From: Pseudomonadota bacterium
Lineage (GTDB): Bacteria > Pseudomonadota > Alphaproteobacteria > Micavibrionales > UBA2020
Assembly: GCA_021849295.1 (NCBI GenBank)
Contig: JAJZTA010000002.1
Span: forward strand, 1-51,988
Direction: 5' to 3'
DNA: 51,988 nucleotides
Positions 41,675-49,743 of the stretch are shown piece after piece. How positions within the stretch are numbered: position 1 is the stretch's first letter; every line of letters begins with the position of its first letter. The translations under genes were made by a program, and so were the position numbers. The notes beneath the pieces are model-generated. The model worked only from the letters and a program-made list of their open reading frames with translations. It was not told where the DNA came from and ran no database searches.

Positions 41675-44338
41675 ATGACCGCGAATCTGAAGGTAAAGCC
41701 TGCTTCCGCAACTCAAAAATGGGTCTACAGTTTCGGGAAGGAGGTGTGCGACGGCGCGGCCTCGCAAAAGAACCTCCTCGGCGGCAAGGGCGCCAACCTC
41801 GCGGAAATGAGCCGCATCGGCCTGCCGGTTCCTCCGGGCTTCACCCTCTCCACCGAAATCTGCACCTACTTCTATCAGCACGGCAACAGCTATCCGGCGG
41901 GTCTGGAAGACCAGGTCGCGCAAGGCCTGGCGCAGGTCGAAAAGGAAACCGGCCGCAAATTCGGCGACAAGAAGGAGCCGCTGCTGCTCTCGGTGCGCTC
42001 GGGCGCGCGCGCCTCGATGCCGGGCATGATGGACACCATCCTCAACATCGGCCTCAACGATGAAACGGTGATATCTCTTGGAGATAATCGCTTCGCATGG
42101 GACTGCTACCGCCGCCTGATCCAGATGTATTCCGACGTGGTGCTCAACGTCGCGCACGACCATTTCGAAGACGCGCTCGACACCTACAAGCGCCGCAACG
42201 CCCTCAAGCTCGACACCGACATCGACGCCGACGGCTGGAAAGAACTGGTCGGCGCGTACAAAGACATCGTCCGGCGCGACACCGGCAAGCCCTTCCCGCA
42301 GGACCCGCAGGAGCAATTGTGGGGCGCGATCAGCGCGGTGTTCAAATCGTGGATGACGCCGCGCGCCGTCACCTACCGCAAGCTCAACGACATTCCCGAG
42401 GACTGGGGCACCGCCGTCAACGTGCAGGCCGTGGTGTTCGGCAACATGGGCGACGATTGCGCGACCGGCGTCGCCTTCACCCGCGACCCCTCGACGGGCG
42501 AAAACGCCTTCTACGGCGAATATCTCGTCAACGCGCAGGGCGAAGACGTCGTCGCTGGCATCCGCACGCCGCTGCCGATCTCGCAAATGCAAAAAGACAT
42601 GCCGGAAACCTACAAGGAGCTGCTCGCCATCCGCGAGAAGCTCGAACAGCACTACAAGGACATGCAGGACATCGAGTTCACCATCCAGAACAAGAAGCTC
42701 TACATGCTGCAAACCCGCACCGGCAAGCGCACCGCGCAGGCCGCCTTGCGCGCCGCGGTCGAGATGGTGGAGGAAAAGCTGATCAGCAAGGAAGAAGCGA
42801 TTTTGCGCATTCCGCCGCAGTCTCTCGACCAGCTGCTGCACCCGACCATCGACCCGAAGGCCGAAAAGACCGTGCTGACGCGCGGCCTGCCCGCCTCTCC
42901 CGGCGCGGCGGTCGGCATCATCGTGCTGGACGCTGACGACGCGGAAGCGCTCGCCGGTGAAGGCAAGAAGGTCATCCTCTGCCGCACCGAGACCAGCCCC
43001 GAAGACATTCACGGCATGCACGCGGCGCAAGGCATCCTGACCTCGCGCGGCGGGATGACGAGCCACGCCGCCGTCGTCGCGCGCGGCATGGGCAAGCCCT
43101 GCGTCGCCGGCGCGGGCGAAATCCTCATCGACTACAAGGCGCAGACGCTGACCGTGCAGGGCAAGGTCCTGAAGCCCGGCGACACGCTCACGCTCGACGG
43201 CGCGACCGGCGAGGTGCTGGACGGCGCGATGAAGATGGTCCAGCCCGCCATGACCGGCCACTTCGCCACGCTGATGGGCTGGGCGGACGCGGCGCGTCGC
43301 TTGAAAATCCGCACCAACGCCGAAACGCCGCTCGACGCCGCCACGGCGCGCAAGTTCGGCGCGGAGGGCATCGGCCTGTCCCGCACCGAGCATATGTTCT
43401 TCGACCCCGCCCGCATCCTCTACGTGCGCCAGATGATTTTGGCCGAAACGTCGGAAGAACGCCGCGAGGCGCTCGCCAAAATCGAGCCGTTCCAGAAGGA
43501 AGACTTCATCAGCCTGTTCAAGATCATGAAGGGCCTGCCGGTCACCATCCGCCTGCTCGACCCGCCGCTGCACGAATTCCTCCCGCAGGAAGACGCGGAG
43601 ATCGAGGAGCTGGCGAAGACGCTCTCCATCCCTCCTGCGCGCGTGCGCCAGCGCATCCAGCGCCTGCACGAATCCAACCCGATGCTCGGCCTGCGCGGAT
43701 GCCGCCTCGGCATCACCTATCCCGAGATCTACGAGATGCAGGTGCGGGCGATCTTCGAAGCCGCCCTCGCCGTCAAGAAGGAAACCGGCGAGACCGTCGG
43801 CCTCGAGATCATGGTGCCGCTGATCGCCACCAAGCGCGAGATGGACATTTTGAAGGAGATGATCGACAAGACCGCCAAAACCCTCGGCGCGACCGACTAC
43901 ATGACCGGCACGATGATCGAGCTGCCGCGCGCCGCCCTGCGCGCGGGCGAGATCGCCGAAAGCGCCGAGTTCTTCAGCTACGGCACCAATGATCTCACCC
44001 AGACCACCTTCGGCATCAGCCGCGACGACGCGGGCGCCTTTTTGCCCGACTACCAGAAGAACGGCATCTTCGCCGCCGACCCCTTCGCCTCCATCGACGT
44101 GGACGGCGTGGGCGAAATGGTGAAAATCGCCTCCGAGCGCGGCCGCAAAACCCGCGCCAAGCTCAAGCTCGGCATCTGCGGCGAACACGGCGGCGACCCC
44201 GCCTCCATCGCCTTCTTCCATGAGGTCGGGCTGGACTACGTCTCCTGCTCGCCCTACCGCGTGCCGATCGCAAGGCTGGCCGCGGCGCAGGCCGCCATAA
44301 AAGACAAGCCGCAGGCGGCGCTGGCTGAAAAGAAATAA
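41675..44338 (+). CDS. ppdK: Pyruvate, phosphate dikinase
   Basis: Interconverts pyruvate, ATP and phosphate with phosphoenolpyruvate, AMP and pyrophosphate, allowing gluconeogenesis or PPi-based glycolysis. The 887-residue length is typical. The ATP-grasp domain opens with NLLGGKGANLAEMSRIGLPV; the swivelling phosphohistidine domain has RGGMTSHAAVVARGMGKPC with the catalytic His at about 464; the C-terminal PEP/pyruvate barrel has GICGEHGGDPAS with the catalytic Cys at about 835. GGAGAG precedes the ATG. A strong terminator follows. Confidence 0.97.
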   Translation: MTANLKVKPASATQKWVYSFGKEVCDGAASQKNLLGGKGANLAEMSRIGLPVPPGFTLSTEICTYFYQHGNSYPAGLEDQVAQGLAQVEKETGRKFGDKKEPLLLSVRSGARASMPGMMDTILNIGLNDETVISLGDNRFAWDCYRRLIQMYSDVVLNVAHDHFEDALDTYKRRNALKLDTDIDADGWKELVGAYKDIVRRDTGKPFPQDPQEQLWGAISAVFKSWMTPRAVTYRKLNDIPEDWGTAVNVQAVVFGNMGDDCATGVAFTRDPSTGENAFYGEYLVNAQGEDVVAGIRTPLPISQMQKDMPETYKELLAIREKLEQHYKDMQDIEFTIQNKKLYMLQTRTGKRTAQAALRAAVEMVEEKLISKEEAILRIPPQSLDQLLHPTIDPKAEKTVLTRGLPASPGAAVGIIVLDADDAEALAGEGKKVILCRTETSPEDIHGMHAAQGILTSRGGMTSHAAVVARGMGKPCVAGAGEILIDYKAQTLTVQGKVLKPGDTLTLDGATGEVLDGAMKMVQPAMTGHFATLMGWADAARRLKIRTNAETPLDAATARKFGAEGIGLSRTEHMFFDPARILYVRQMILAETSEERREALAKIEPFQKEDFISLFKIMKGLPVTIRLLDPPLHEFLPQEDAEIEELAKTLSIPPARVRQRIQRLHESNPMLGLRGCRLGITYPEIYEMQVRAIFEAALAVKKETGETVGLEIMVPLIATKREMDILKEMIDKTAKTLGATDYMTGTMIELPRAALRAGEIAESAEFFSYGTNDLTQTTFGISRDDAGAFLPDYQKNGIFAADPFASIDVDGVGEMVKIASERGRKTRAKLKLGICGEHGGDPASIAFFHEVGLDYVSCSPYRVPIARLAAAQAAIKDKPQAALAEKK

Positions 44339-44356
44339 GCCCGCCAAACACTAAAG

Positions 44357-44390
44357 AAACAGCCCCGCCCTTTATCGGCGGGGTTGTTTT
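44357..44390. terminator. Bidirectional rho-independent terminator between ppdK and the receiver gene
   Basis: CCCCGCC/GGCGGGG with loop CTTTATC is extended outward by A-T pairs (AAACAG...TTGTTT). TTGTTTT follows on the plus strand and a T-rich stretch on the minus strand, so it serves both convergent genes. Confidence 0.85.
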
Positions 44391-44407
44391 GACGCAGGGA
44401 GTTTCTT

Positions 44408-44785
44408 TTAAACAGGGATGCCCAATGTGCGCGTCAGCTTGTCTTTAAACGTGCCCGCGTTGAAGGGCTTGACGATCAGGTTATTGACGCCCGCCTCTTT
44501 GGCTTCGAGGACGTCCTGCAGAATGCATTCCTCCGCGACCATCATGAAAAGCACATCGTGTCCGGCTGCGCGCACCTCTTTGAGCAGATCGATGCCCCGC
44601 ATTGATTCCACCTCCCATTCGGCGATAATCAGGCCGTAGGACGCTTCGTTCATCTTGCGCAGCGCGACGACCCCGTCGCTCTCTTTCTCTATATTGTTGA
44701 GGCCGAGCTGATTGAGAAGCCCCTTGATCACGGGAAGCGTTGTTTGGGGATTGCCCACAAGCAGGATGCTTATATTTTTGTCCAT
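44408..44785 (-). CDS. CheY-like receiver protein lacking the phosphorylation site
   Basis: A stand-alone receiver-fold protein of 125 residues. The fold pattern is clear (ILLV, SDGVVALRKM, YGLIIAEW, GIDLLKEVR, NNLIVKPF), but the usual chemistry is gone: the acidic pair after ILLV is Gly11-Asn12, the phospho-accepting Asp is Glu56, and the switch Thr is Val83. The conserved Lys106 remains. It is therefore a pseudo-receiver; Glu at the acceptor site can mimic the phosphorylated state. The ATG at 44785 is used, with GGGGA before it; TTG one codon upstream is less likely. An FNR-type box lies 159 bases upstream. Confidence 0.85.
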   Translation of the reverse strand: MDKNISILLVGNPQTTLPVIKGLLNQLGLNNIEKESDGVVALRKMNEASYGLIIAEWEVESMRGIDLLKEVRAAGHDVLFMMVAEECILQDVLEAKEAGVNNLIVKPFNAGTFKDKLTRTLGIPV

Positions 44786-45037
44786 CAAGTCCCCATCACA
44801 ACTGGGCGGTTCCCCCGCAGGTTACGCGGCTTATAAGTATTAATTTTAGAGAAAATACGTATAAGTGTCGTAAATCTTTAAGAAAATTTGTCTAAAATTA
44901 CATTAGATAAAATTGTATCTACTTTCAAAAATAGCGATTTTTATTGATTTGAATCAATTATATGGAACGTCAGTGGCGCGCGGCGCGCAGGAATACCCCT
45001 CAAAAAAAAATGCAAAATTCAGCCGTTGCGCACAAGA
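44786..45037. other. AT-rich intergenic region, no gene seen
   Basis: About 250 bases of AT-rich sequence between the receiver gene and the terminator of the next gene. It holds an FNR-type palindrome (44944-44957), a run of nine A near 45002, and no convincing open frame or RNA gene. It probably contains the receiver gene's promoter and a long leader. Confidence 0.6.
44944..44957. promoter_or_regulatory. FNR/FixK/ANR-type binding site
   Basis: TTGATTTGAATCAA matches the FNR-family consensus TTGAT-N4-ATCAA at all ten fixed positions. The only gene that could be read from it without passing a terminator is the degenerate receiver on the minus strand, whose start is 159 bases away. This suggests control by oxygen or redox state. 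Confidence 0.5.
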
Positions 45038-45070
45038 AAAAGCCGGACTCCTTTGCAGGGTCCGGCTTTT
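45038..45070 (-). terminator. Rho-independent terminator for the 45089-45373 gene
   Basis: AAAAGCCGGAC pairs perfectly with GTCCGGCTTTT, extended inward by T-G and C-G around a CTTTGCA loop (13-bp stem). On the minus strand it ends in TTTTTCTT and lies 19 bases after the stop codon. Confidence 0.85.
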
Positions 45071-45088
45071 GATCCGTCTTAAAATTTT

Positions 45089-45373
45089 CTAATCTTTTTT
45101 CAGGCCCATCTGGTTGGCGCGTTGCAGCGCGTAGAGGGCGGCCTTTTCAAGCGCGGCGCTTTGTCCGCCGGCCTCGACCATCCTGATGCGCGCGACCAGC
45201 GCTTCTTCGTCGAACACCGCCGTCGGGTCGACACGCTCGACGCGTTTGATTTTCCCTTCCGGCGTGGCCATTTCTTCGTAGCCCTTGCGGCGCTCGTCGT
45301 GCAGCGGAAAGACGGCGGCGTTGGCGCTGTTTCTTTTTTCGATTTTATAATCTGATCTGAGTTGACGGCTCAT
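45089..45373 (-). CDS. Conserved-looking small hypothetical protein
   Basis: A 94-residue, charged, mostly helical cytoplasmic protein with no recognised family. It has no signal peptide or membrane segment. GGGAG lies eight bases before the ATG at 45373 and a strong terminator follows the stop, so it is very likely a real, single-gene transcript or the end of one. Confidence 0.65.
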   Translation of the reverse strand: MSRQLRSDYKIEKRNSANAAVFPLHDERRKGYEEMATPEGKIKRVERVDPTAVFDEEALVARIRMVEAGGQSAALEKAALYALQRANQMGLKKD

Positions 45374-45461
45374 TTACGAACTCCCTGATTGTTGAACCAG
45401 CGTTCAGGATAGCACGGCAAATGTATACAAGGCATTAACGATTATGATTTATCGTTTATTA

Positions 45462-46505
45462 TCAGATATTTAACGGCTTCATCCCCAGCCGCTTGCGCGC
45501 CTCTATCTCGAGGTTTTTCAGCTTGTCGAGGCCGGGCTCGAGTTCCGTCATCACGAACTTGAGGCGCTTCAGCGGGCCGCCGACGTCGTTGTCGGGAAAC
45601 TCTTTTTTCCACAAATGCATCTTGACGATCAACCCGCACAGGACGGAGCCCATGCTGGCGTGGTTCTCCTCGATCTGCTGGCGCATCTGCCTGAAGGTCG
45701 CGGCGTTGATGTCCTTCCAGAAGGTTTCGAAGACGTACTGGAACTGCGCCAGACGCTCGCGGATGGAATTGGAGAGAAAGCGGATCGTGTCCTCGACCGC
45801 CTTGCAGTCCATCGCCGCCCTGGGCGAGGCCGCCGTGTCGCGGCGCGAGCGCAGCTCCTGCATCCAGAACAAAAACCTGTCGACGTCCGGCCCGACGCTC
45901 TCGAAGCCGTAGCGGTAATAGGCGACGGAGAGGAACACGTCGCTGTATTCCTCCAGAAACGCCGGAATCTCGGCCAGCGGAATGCCGGTCTTTTCCGACA
46001 TGGTGCGGAGGTTTTTCCTGGCCTTTTCGATGTCCGGATCGCTGAATATCTTTCTCAGGTTCGCGACCGACTGCAGGTCCTTGTCGTCCTCGCCGAAGAT
46101 CTTTTCCACCAGCGGCTGGATGAATTCCATGCTGTAGATCGAGAGGCCTTCCTTCATGTCCTCGGAAAGCTCGAGCGCGTCCTCGTTCTCGACCTCGACG
46201 CCGAGCTTTTTCAGGCTGGAGCGCAGCGAATAGACGTCAAAGCTTTGCAGCCCCGCCAGACTGTCGATGATCGCCTGATCGCGGGGAGTGGTCTTCATGA
46301 AGTCCTTGATGGCCCCGGGCGCGACCTGCAGGCTGCCCGACAGCGGATCGCTGTAGATCTCGATGGCGGTTTCCATCCGCGCGTTCTTGATGAGCTTGGC
46401 GTTTTTCAGCGTGTTGCTGGCCAGCGGGATGTTGGCGAGCGGCAGCCGGTCGAGAGCGTCCTTGTCCGCGTTGCTGTTCTGATCGGCTTTCTCTTTTTTG
46501 CTCAT
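45462..46505 (-). CDS. Hypothetical protein, predominantly helical
   Basis: A 347-residue soluble protein with no family that I recognise. It is rich in charged and helical segments, has no signal peptide or transmembrane region, and few motifs stand out apart from a Trp/Phe-containing segment (FLFWMQELRSRR) and a conserved-looking C-terminal helix. Its length, strand continuity and codon use match the neighbouring real genes. It lies between ygfZ and the small gene at 45089. Confidence 0.65.
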   Translation of the reverse strand: MSKKEKADQNSNADKDALDRLPLANIPLASNTLKNAKLIKNARMETAIEIYSDPLSGSLQVAPGAIKDFMKTTPRDQAIIDSLAGLQSFDVYSLRSSLKKLGVEVENEDALELSEDMKEGLSIYSMEFIQPLVEKIFGEDDKDLQSVANLRKIFSDPDIEKARKNLRTMSEKTGIPLAEIPAFLEEYSDVFLSVAYYRYGFESVGPDVDRFLFWMQELRSRRDTAASPRAAMDCKAVEDTIRFLSNSIRERLAQFQYVFETFWKDINAATFRQMRQQIEENHASMGSVLCGLIVKMHLWKKEFPDNDVGGPLKRLKFVMTELEPGLDKLKNLEIEARKRLGMKPLNI

Positions 46506-46577
46506 ATACCCGGTTCTCTTGCTGACCCCATGGGATAATCATATCTGCAAATCGTAAATTTTTCCATCCGATTATCT

Positions 46578-47402
46578 TTATGGATTTTCCATGTCCAGCC
46601 ATACTGGAAAACGGGCGGCGATTTTTCCGCCGTCCGGCTGCGCAATCGGGCTGGCGGAGGCGGCCTCTACGGCGGCCAGCTTGAGGAGCGCGAGGCCCTC
46701 GCCGCGCGCCGCGTTGACCGCGCGCACCTCGCCGACGGCTATCCCGCCCTGCGTCAGCGCGTCGCCCGCCGTCAGGTTTTCGCCGGAAACGACCGCGAGG
46801 CGCTTTTTGACGAGGCCGCGGTTTTTCATGCGCGCCGTGACCTCCTGCCCGACGAAGCAGCCCTTTTTCCACGAGACGGCGTTCAGCTTGTCGAGATTGA
46901 CGTCCGCGATTGTGTCGCCCTCCGGCTTTATTTCGCTGCCGCCCTCGGGCACGCCGAGAGAGATGCGTTTGTCTTTGCAGGCGGCCGACGGTTCTGCCTT
47001 GACCGTTGAGGAAAGATAAGAGCGGAAGCCCAGCTCCGGCAGGCGCGGATCGGGGAAGCTGAATTTTTGCGCGGGCATTTCCGCGCCCGCATAGACCGCC
47101 AGATCCGTTTCATCCATCTCGACCTTCGCGCGCAGCCGGAACATTTTCAAACGGCGGAGCAGATCGTCTTTCCGCGCCGCCTCGCATTCGAGGAAAAAAT
47201 CGTCGCCGTCCTTGAAGATGAAGAAATCATGCAAAAAACGCCCCTGCGGCGTCAAGAGGCAGCCGTAGCGCAGCTCGCCGCCCTTAAATCCCGCGACGTC
47301 CTGCGTCACGATGTTTTGCAAGAAAGATTCCGCGTCCGCGCCGGAGATTGCGAGCACGCAACGCTCATCTAGCCGGAAAATTTTATTCTCCGTCGCCGCC
47401 AT
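46578..47402 (-). CDS. ygfZ: YgfZ/CAF17 folate-dependent Fe-S maturation protein
   Basis: A 274-residue protein related to the T-protein of the glycine cleavage system, needed for assembly or repair of some Fe-S enzymes. The diagnostic motif KGCFVGQEVTAR (family K-G-C-[YF]-x-G-Q-E) is present. The N-terminal region (VLAISGADAESFLQNIVTQDV) also fits. Its first 20 bases overlap the end of the tryptophan dioxygenase gene, so the two are probably coupled. Confidence 0.9.
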   Translation of the reverse strand: MAATENKIFRLDERCVLAISGADAESFLQNIVTQDVAGFKGGELRYGCLLTPQGRFLHDFFIFKDGDDFFLECEAARKDDLLRRLKMFRLRAKVEMDETDLAVYAGAEMPAQKFSFPDPRLPELGFRSYLSSTVKAEPSAACKDKRISLGVPEGGSEIKPEGDTIADVNLDKLNAVSWKKGCFVGQEVTARMKNRGLVKKRLAVVSGENLTAGDALTQGGIAVGEVRAVNAARGEGLALLKLAAVEAASASPIAQPDGGKIAARFPVWLDMENP

Positions 47403-48471
47403 AACTAAACCCCATTTTCCTTTTCACCTCCGGCGGCAGCTTCGGCAGGCCGGAGCGCGGGATCATGAAGGTCGAGAGCGCGAAAAAGTCCTTGAACACG
47501 CGGTTTTTTTCCGTCGTCTGCACCAGATAGTCATGACCCGACGAGCCGCCGCTGCCCATTTTCATGCCGAGCATCCTTTGCACCATCTGCGCGTGGCGGT
47601 AGCGCCAGAGCGTCATGGTCTCGTCGATATCCATCAGCGCGCCGAGGATTTTGAACGGCACCTGCAAAACCGGCTCGTCGCGGTAGAGCATGATGAACAG
47701 CGCCGCCTTCACCGCCTTGTTCGACAGCCTCCATAAAGACGGTTTTTGGGGGGAATTTTTGCGTTCCTTGCCGTCGAACAGCATGTCGAACTGCTTTTGC
47801 ACGTTGCCGAGGCGCGCCAGCGTCATCTCCCGCGCGGCCTTGCTCAAAGTTTTGTCCGCGGCGGCGGTTTTGCGGTCGCTCTTCAGCATCGCGGTCACCG
47901 CCTTGCCGTAGGCCTTCCAGAAATCGAACTTGCCCATGCTGACGAACGGCGTGCGGGCCAGCCACTTGTCCACCTGCTCGAACAGCGAGTCGGCCTTTTC
48001 CAGCTTGCGGATCAGCGTTTGATCCTCGGGCGAAAGATAGGAAGCATAGGTTTTGCCGTCGTAGGACACGCGGTCTTCCTCGCGGAGCCCCAAGCTGATC
48101 TCCAGCGCACGGAACTGCATGCTCTGGAAGCCCGAGGCCGAGCGGAAGACGTGGCGGAAATCGAGAAAGTCCAGCGGCGTCATGGTTTCCAGCAAATCGA
48201 CCTGCCGCACGAGGTGCTTCAAAATCGCGTCGACCCGCGCCAATGTGGCGGAAATGATGCGCAAGTCGCCGTCGGCCACTTTTTTGTGCGAGAATATCTT
48301 CTGCACCCGCGCCACCTCGAACAGCACCTGCTTGAACCACAGCTCGTAGGTCTGGTGCACAATGACGAACAGCATCTCGTCGTGCGCCGCGCTGATCGGG
48401 TTTTGCGCCCCCAGCAGCGCCGGCAGTTGCAGATATGTCTTGTAGTCGATGTCTTTCGCTTTCTTCGCCAT
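47383..48471 (-). CDS. kynA: Tryptophan 2,3-dioxygenase
   Basis: Heme enzyme that opens the indole ring of tryptophan to N-formylkynurenine, the first step of the kynurenine path. Family blocks are HDEMLFVIVHQTYELWFKQ (active-site His and substrate pocket), WRYRHAQMVQRML with the heme-ligand His, and GSGGSSGHDYL. The 362-residue product is longer than the usual ~280 for bacteria; the extra residues lie mostly in the middle (about 195-260). No other kynurenine gene is in the window. Confidence 0.9.
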   Translation of the reverse strand: MAKKAKDIDYKTYLQLPALLGAQNPISAAHDEMLFVIVHQTYELWFKQVLFEVARVQKIFSHKKVADGDLRIISATLARVDAILKHLVRQVDLLETMTPLDFLDFRHVFRSASGFQSMQFRALEISLGLREEDRVSYDGKTYASYLSPEDQTLIRKLEKADSLFEQVDKWLARTPFVSMGKFDFWKAYGKAVTAMLKSDRKTAAADKTLSKAAREMTLARLGNVQKQFDMLFDGKERKNSPQKPSLWRLSNKAVKAALFIMLYRDEPVLQVPFKILGALMDIDETMTLWRYRHAQMVQRMLGMKMGSGGSSGHDYLVQTTEKNRVFKDFFALSTFMIPRSGLPKLPPEVKRKMGFSYGGDGE

Positions 48472-48475
48472 ACCC

Positions 48476-49252
48476 TTACCCCTTTTGCCAGACTTCGGCC
48501 CAGACCGTGTGCGGAATTTGCATCACGTCATCCTTGAAATTTTCCGCCAGCGCGGCGGCGAACTCCGTATCGAACGCCTCCAGCTTGTCTTTGGAGAGAG
48601 CGCCGCCGACGCCCGCATAAGCGCGGATGCGTCCGCGCCAGTCGGCGTGCGTGTAAGGGACATTCTCCTCGTAAAAAAACGAATCCTGCGACGTGAAGCC
48701 GTCGAACGTCAGATCCCCCGGCTTTTGCGGATAAAAGCCGAGCGGGAAATCCCATTTCCAGCCCGGATTGTGTTTTTCACGCAGGCCATACATGATATCG
48801 ACGGGATTGCCGGGCGCATCCAGCCAGTCGAAATAGGCAACGACCAGCAATCCTTCCGGCTTCAGAACGCGCGCGATCTCCGCCGACGTTTCATCGCGCA
48901 AAAACCAGTGAAAGCACTGCCCCGCCATGACGATATCGAACGACGCATCGGGAAACGGAATTTTTTCAGACCGCCCTTCGACGTAATTCACCTTCACGCC
49001 CTGCCCCTCGCCCAGCACGCGCGCCTCGGCCATCATGTCCGGCGAAATATCCAGCCCCGTGACGTCGTGCCCGCGCTTGGCGAAATTGCGCGCCAGCGTG
49101 CCGGTGCCCGTGCCGAGGTCGAGCACGCGGCGGGGCGCGGCAAACAGGCCGCGCTCTTCCAGATGCGCGAAGAAGCTCGCCGGAAAGCCCGCGCGGTGCT
49201 TCGCGTAATCGTGCGCCGTCACGCCGTAATTCGATTGTGTTTTATGGGCCAT
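48476..49252 (-). CDS. Class I SAM-dependent methyltransferase
   Basis: A 258-residue Methyltransf_11-type enzyme. The SAM motif is VLDLGTGTGTLARNFAKRG, with motif II DVTGLDISPDMM and motif IV FDIVMAGQCFHWF. The His-Trp in the last is common in the YcgJ/UbiE-like and related yeast TMT1-like groups. The substrate is unknown. GAGGAG before the ATG at 49252 fixes the start; the frame is open 16 codons further. It precedes kynA by four bases. Confidence 0.85.
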   Translation of the reverse strand: MAHKTQSNYGVTAHDYAKHRAGFPASFFAHLEERGLFAAPRRVLDLGTGTGTLARNFAKRGHDVTGLDISPDMMAEARVLGEGQGVKVNYVEGRSEKIPFPDASFDIVMAGQCFHWFLRDETSAEIARVLKPEGLLVVAYFDWLDAPGNPVDIMYGLREKHNPGWKWDFPLGFYPQKPGDLTFDGFTSQDSFFYEENVPYTHADWRGRIRAYAGVGGALSKDKLEAFDTEFAAALAENFKDDVMQIPHTVWAEVWQKG

Positions 49253-49385
49253 CCGGAACTCCTCTGAAAGCGCGCACGCATGCAAGCGATCATACACCAA
49301 GCGCGGCTTGCCTCAAAAGAGCTGATATTCGTTGATTTAAAGGCTTGCGGAGCGCGGAGAGGAGCCCTCCTCCGCAATCGTCAGG

Positions 49386-49571
49386 CTAGTGAAAAATGGA
49401 GAAACGATAGCGGAGCGTATCGAGCGTCATATCGTTGATCACATAGCGATGCGCCTTGTCCTTTGCGGACGCGCAAAAGATGTCCTGCTCGAGCAGGGTC
49501 AACGCCTTCTCGGCGGAATTGCTCCGTCGGGACATCATCGCTCTCAAATCCGCGTCATGCAATCCGGCCAT
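49386..49571 (-). CDS. Small hypothetical protein (61 residues)
   Basis: A short frame with a good start context (GGGAG before the ATG at 49571) and its own promoter-like sequence upstream. The product is soluble and helical, with one cysteine; no family is recognised. The combination of ribosome binding site and promoter makes it more likely to be real than a random frame of this size. Confidence 0.5.
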   Translation of the reverse strand: MAGLHDADLRAMMSRRSNSAEKALTLLEQDIFCASAKDKAHRYVINDMTLDTLRYRFSIFH

Positions 49572-49604
49572 CGCCTTGCTCCCTTTGCCCTGTAAGATTT
49601 ATGT

Positions 49605-49634
49605 ATAATAGCAAATAAATTACAATTATGTAAA
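49605..49634 (-). promoter_or_regulatory. Sigma-70-like promoter for the 61-residue gene
   Basis: On the minus strand TTTACA (49634-49629) and TATTAT (49610-49605) are 18 bases apart. Transcription would begin near 49598, giving a leader of about 27 bases. Confidence 0.45.
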
Positions 49635-49743
49635 GAAAAAAGCACAGAAAAACCGCCGCCCTCCTGACATTTCCGCAGGAATGGGAATTTAATAAATATT
49701 TCAATATGTTACGTGAAAGTATCCGGAAACGGCCCTGAGCGCG

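Noticed and set aside
41636-44347. A 903-codon open frame antisense to ppdK
   Set aside because: ppdK is certain on the plus strand. GC-rich third positions leave the opposite strand free of stops; the antisense product is low-complexity and matches no family.
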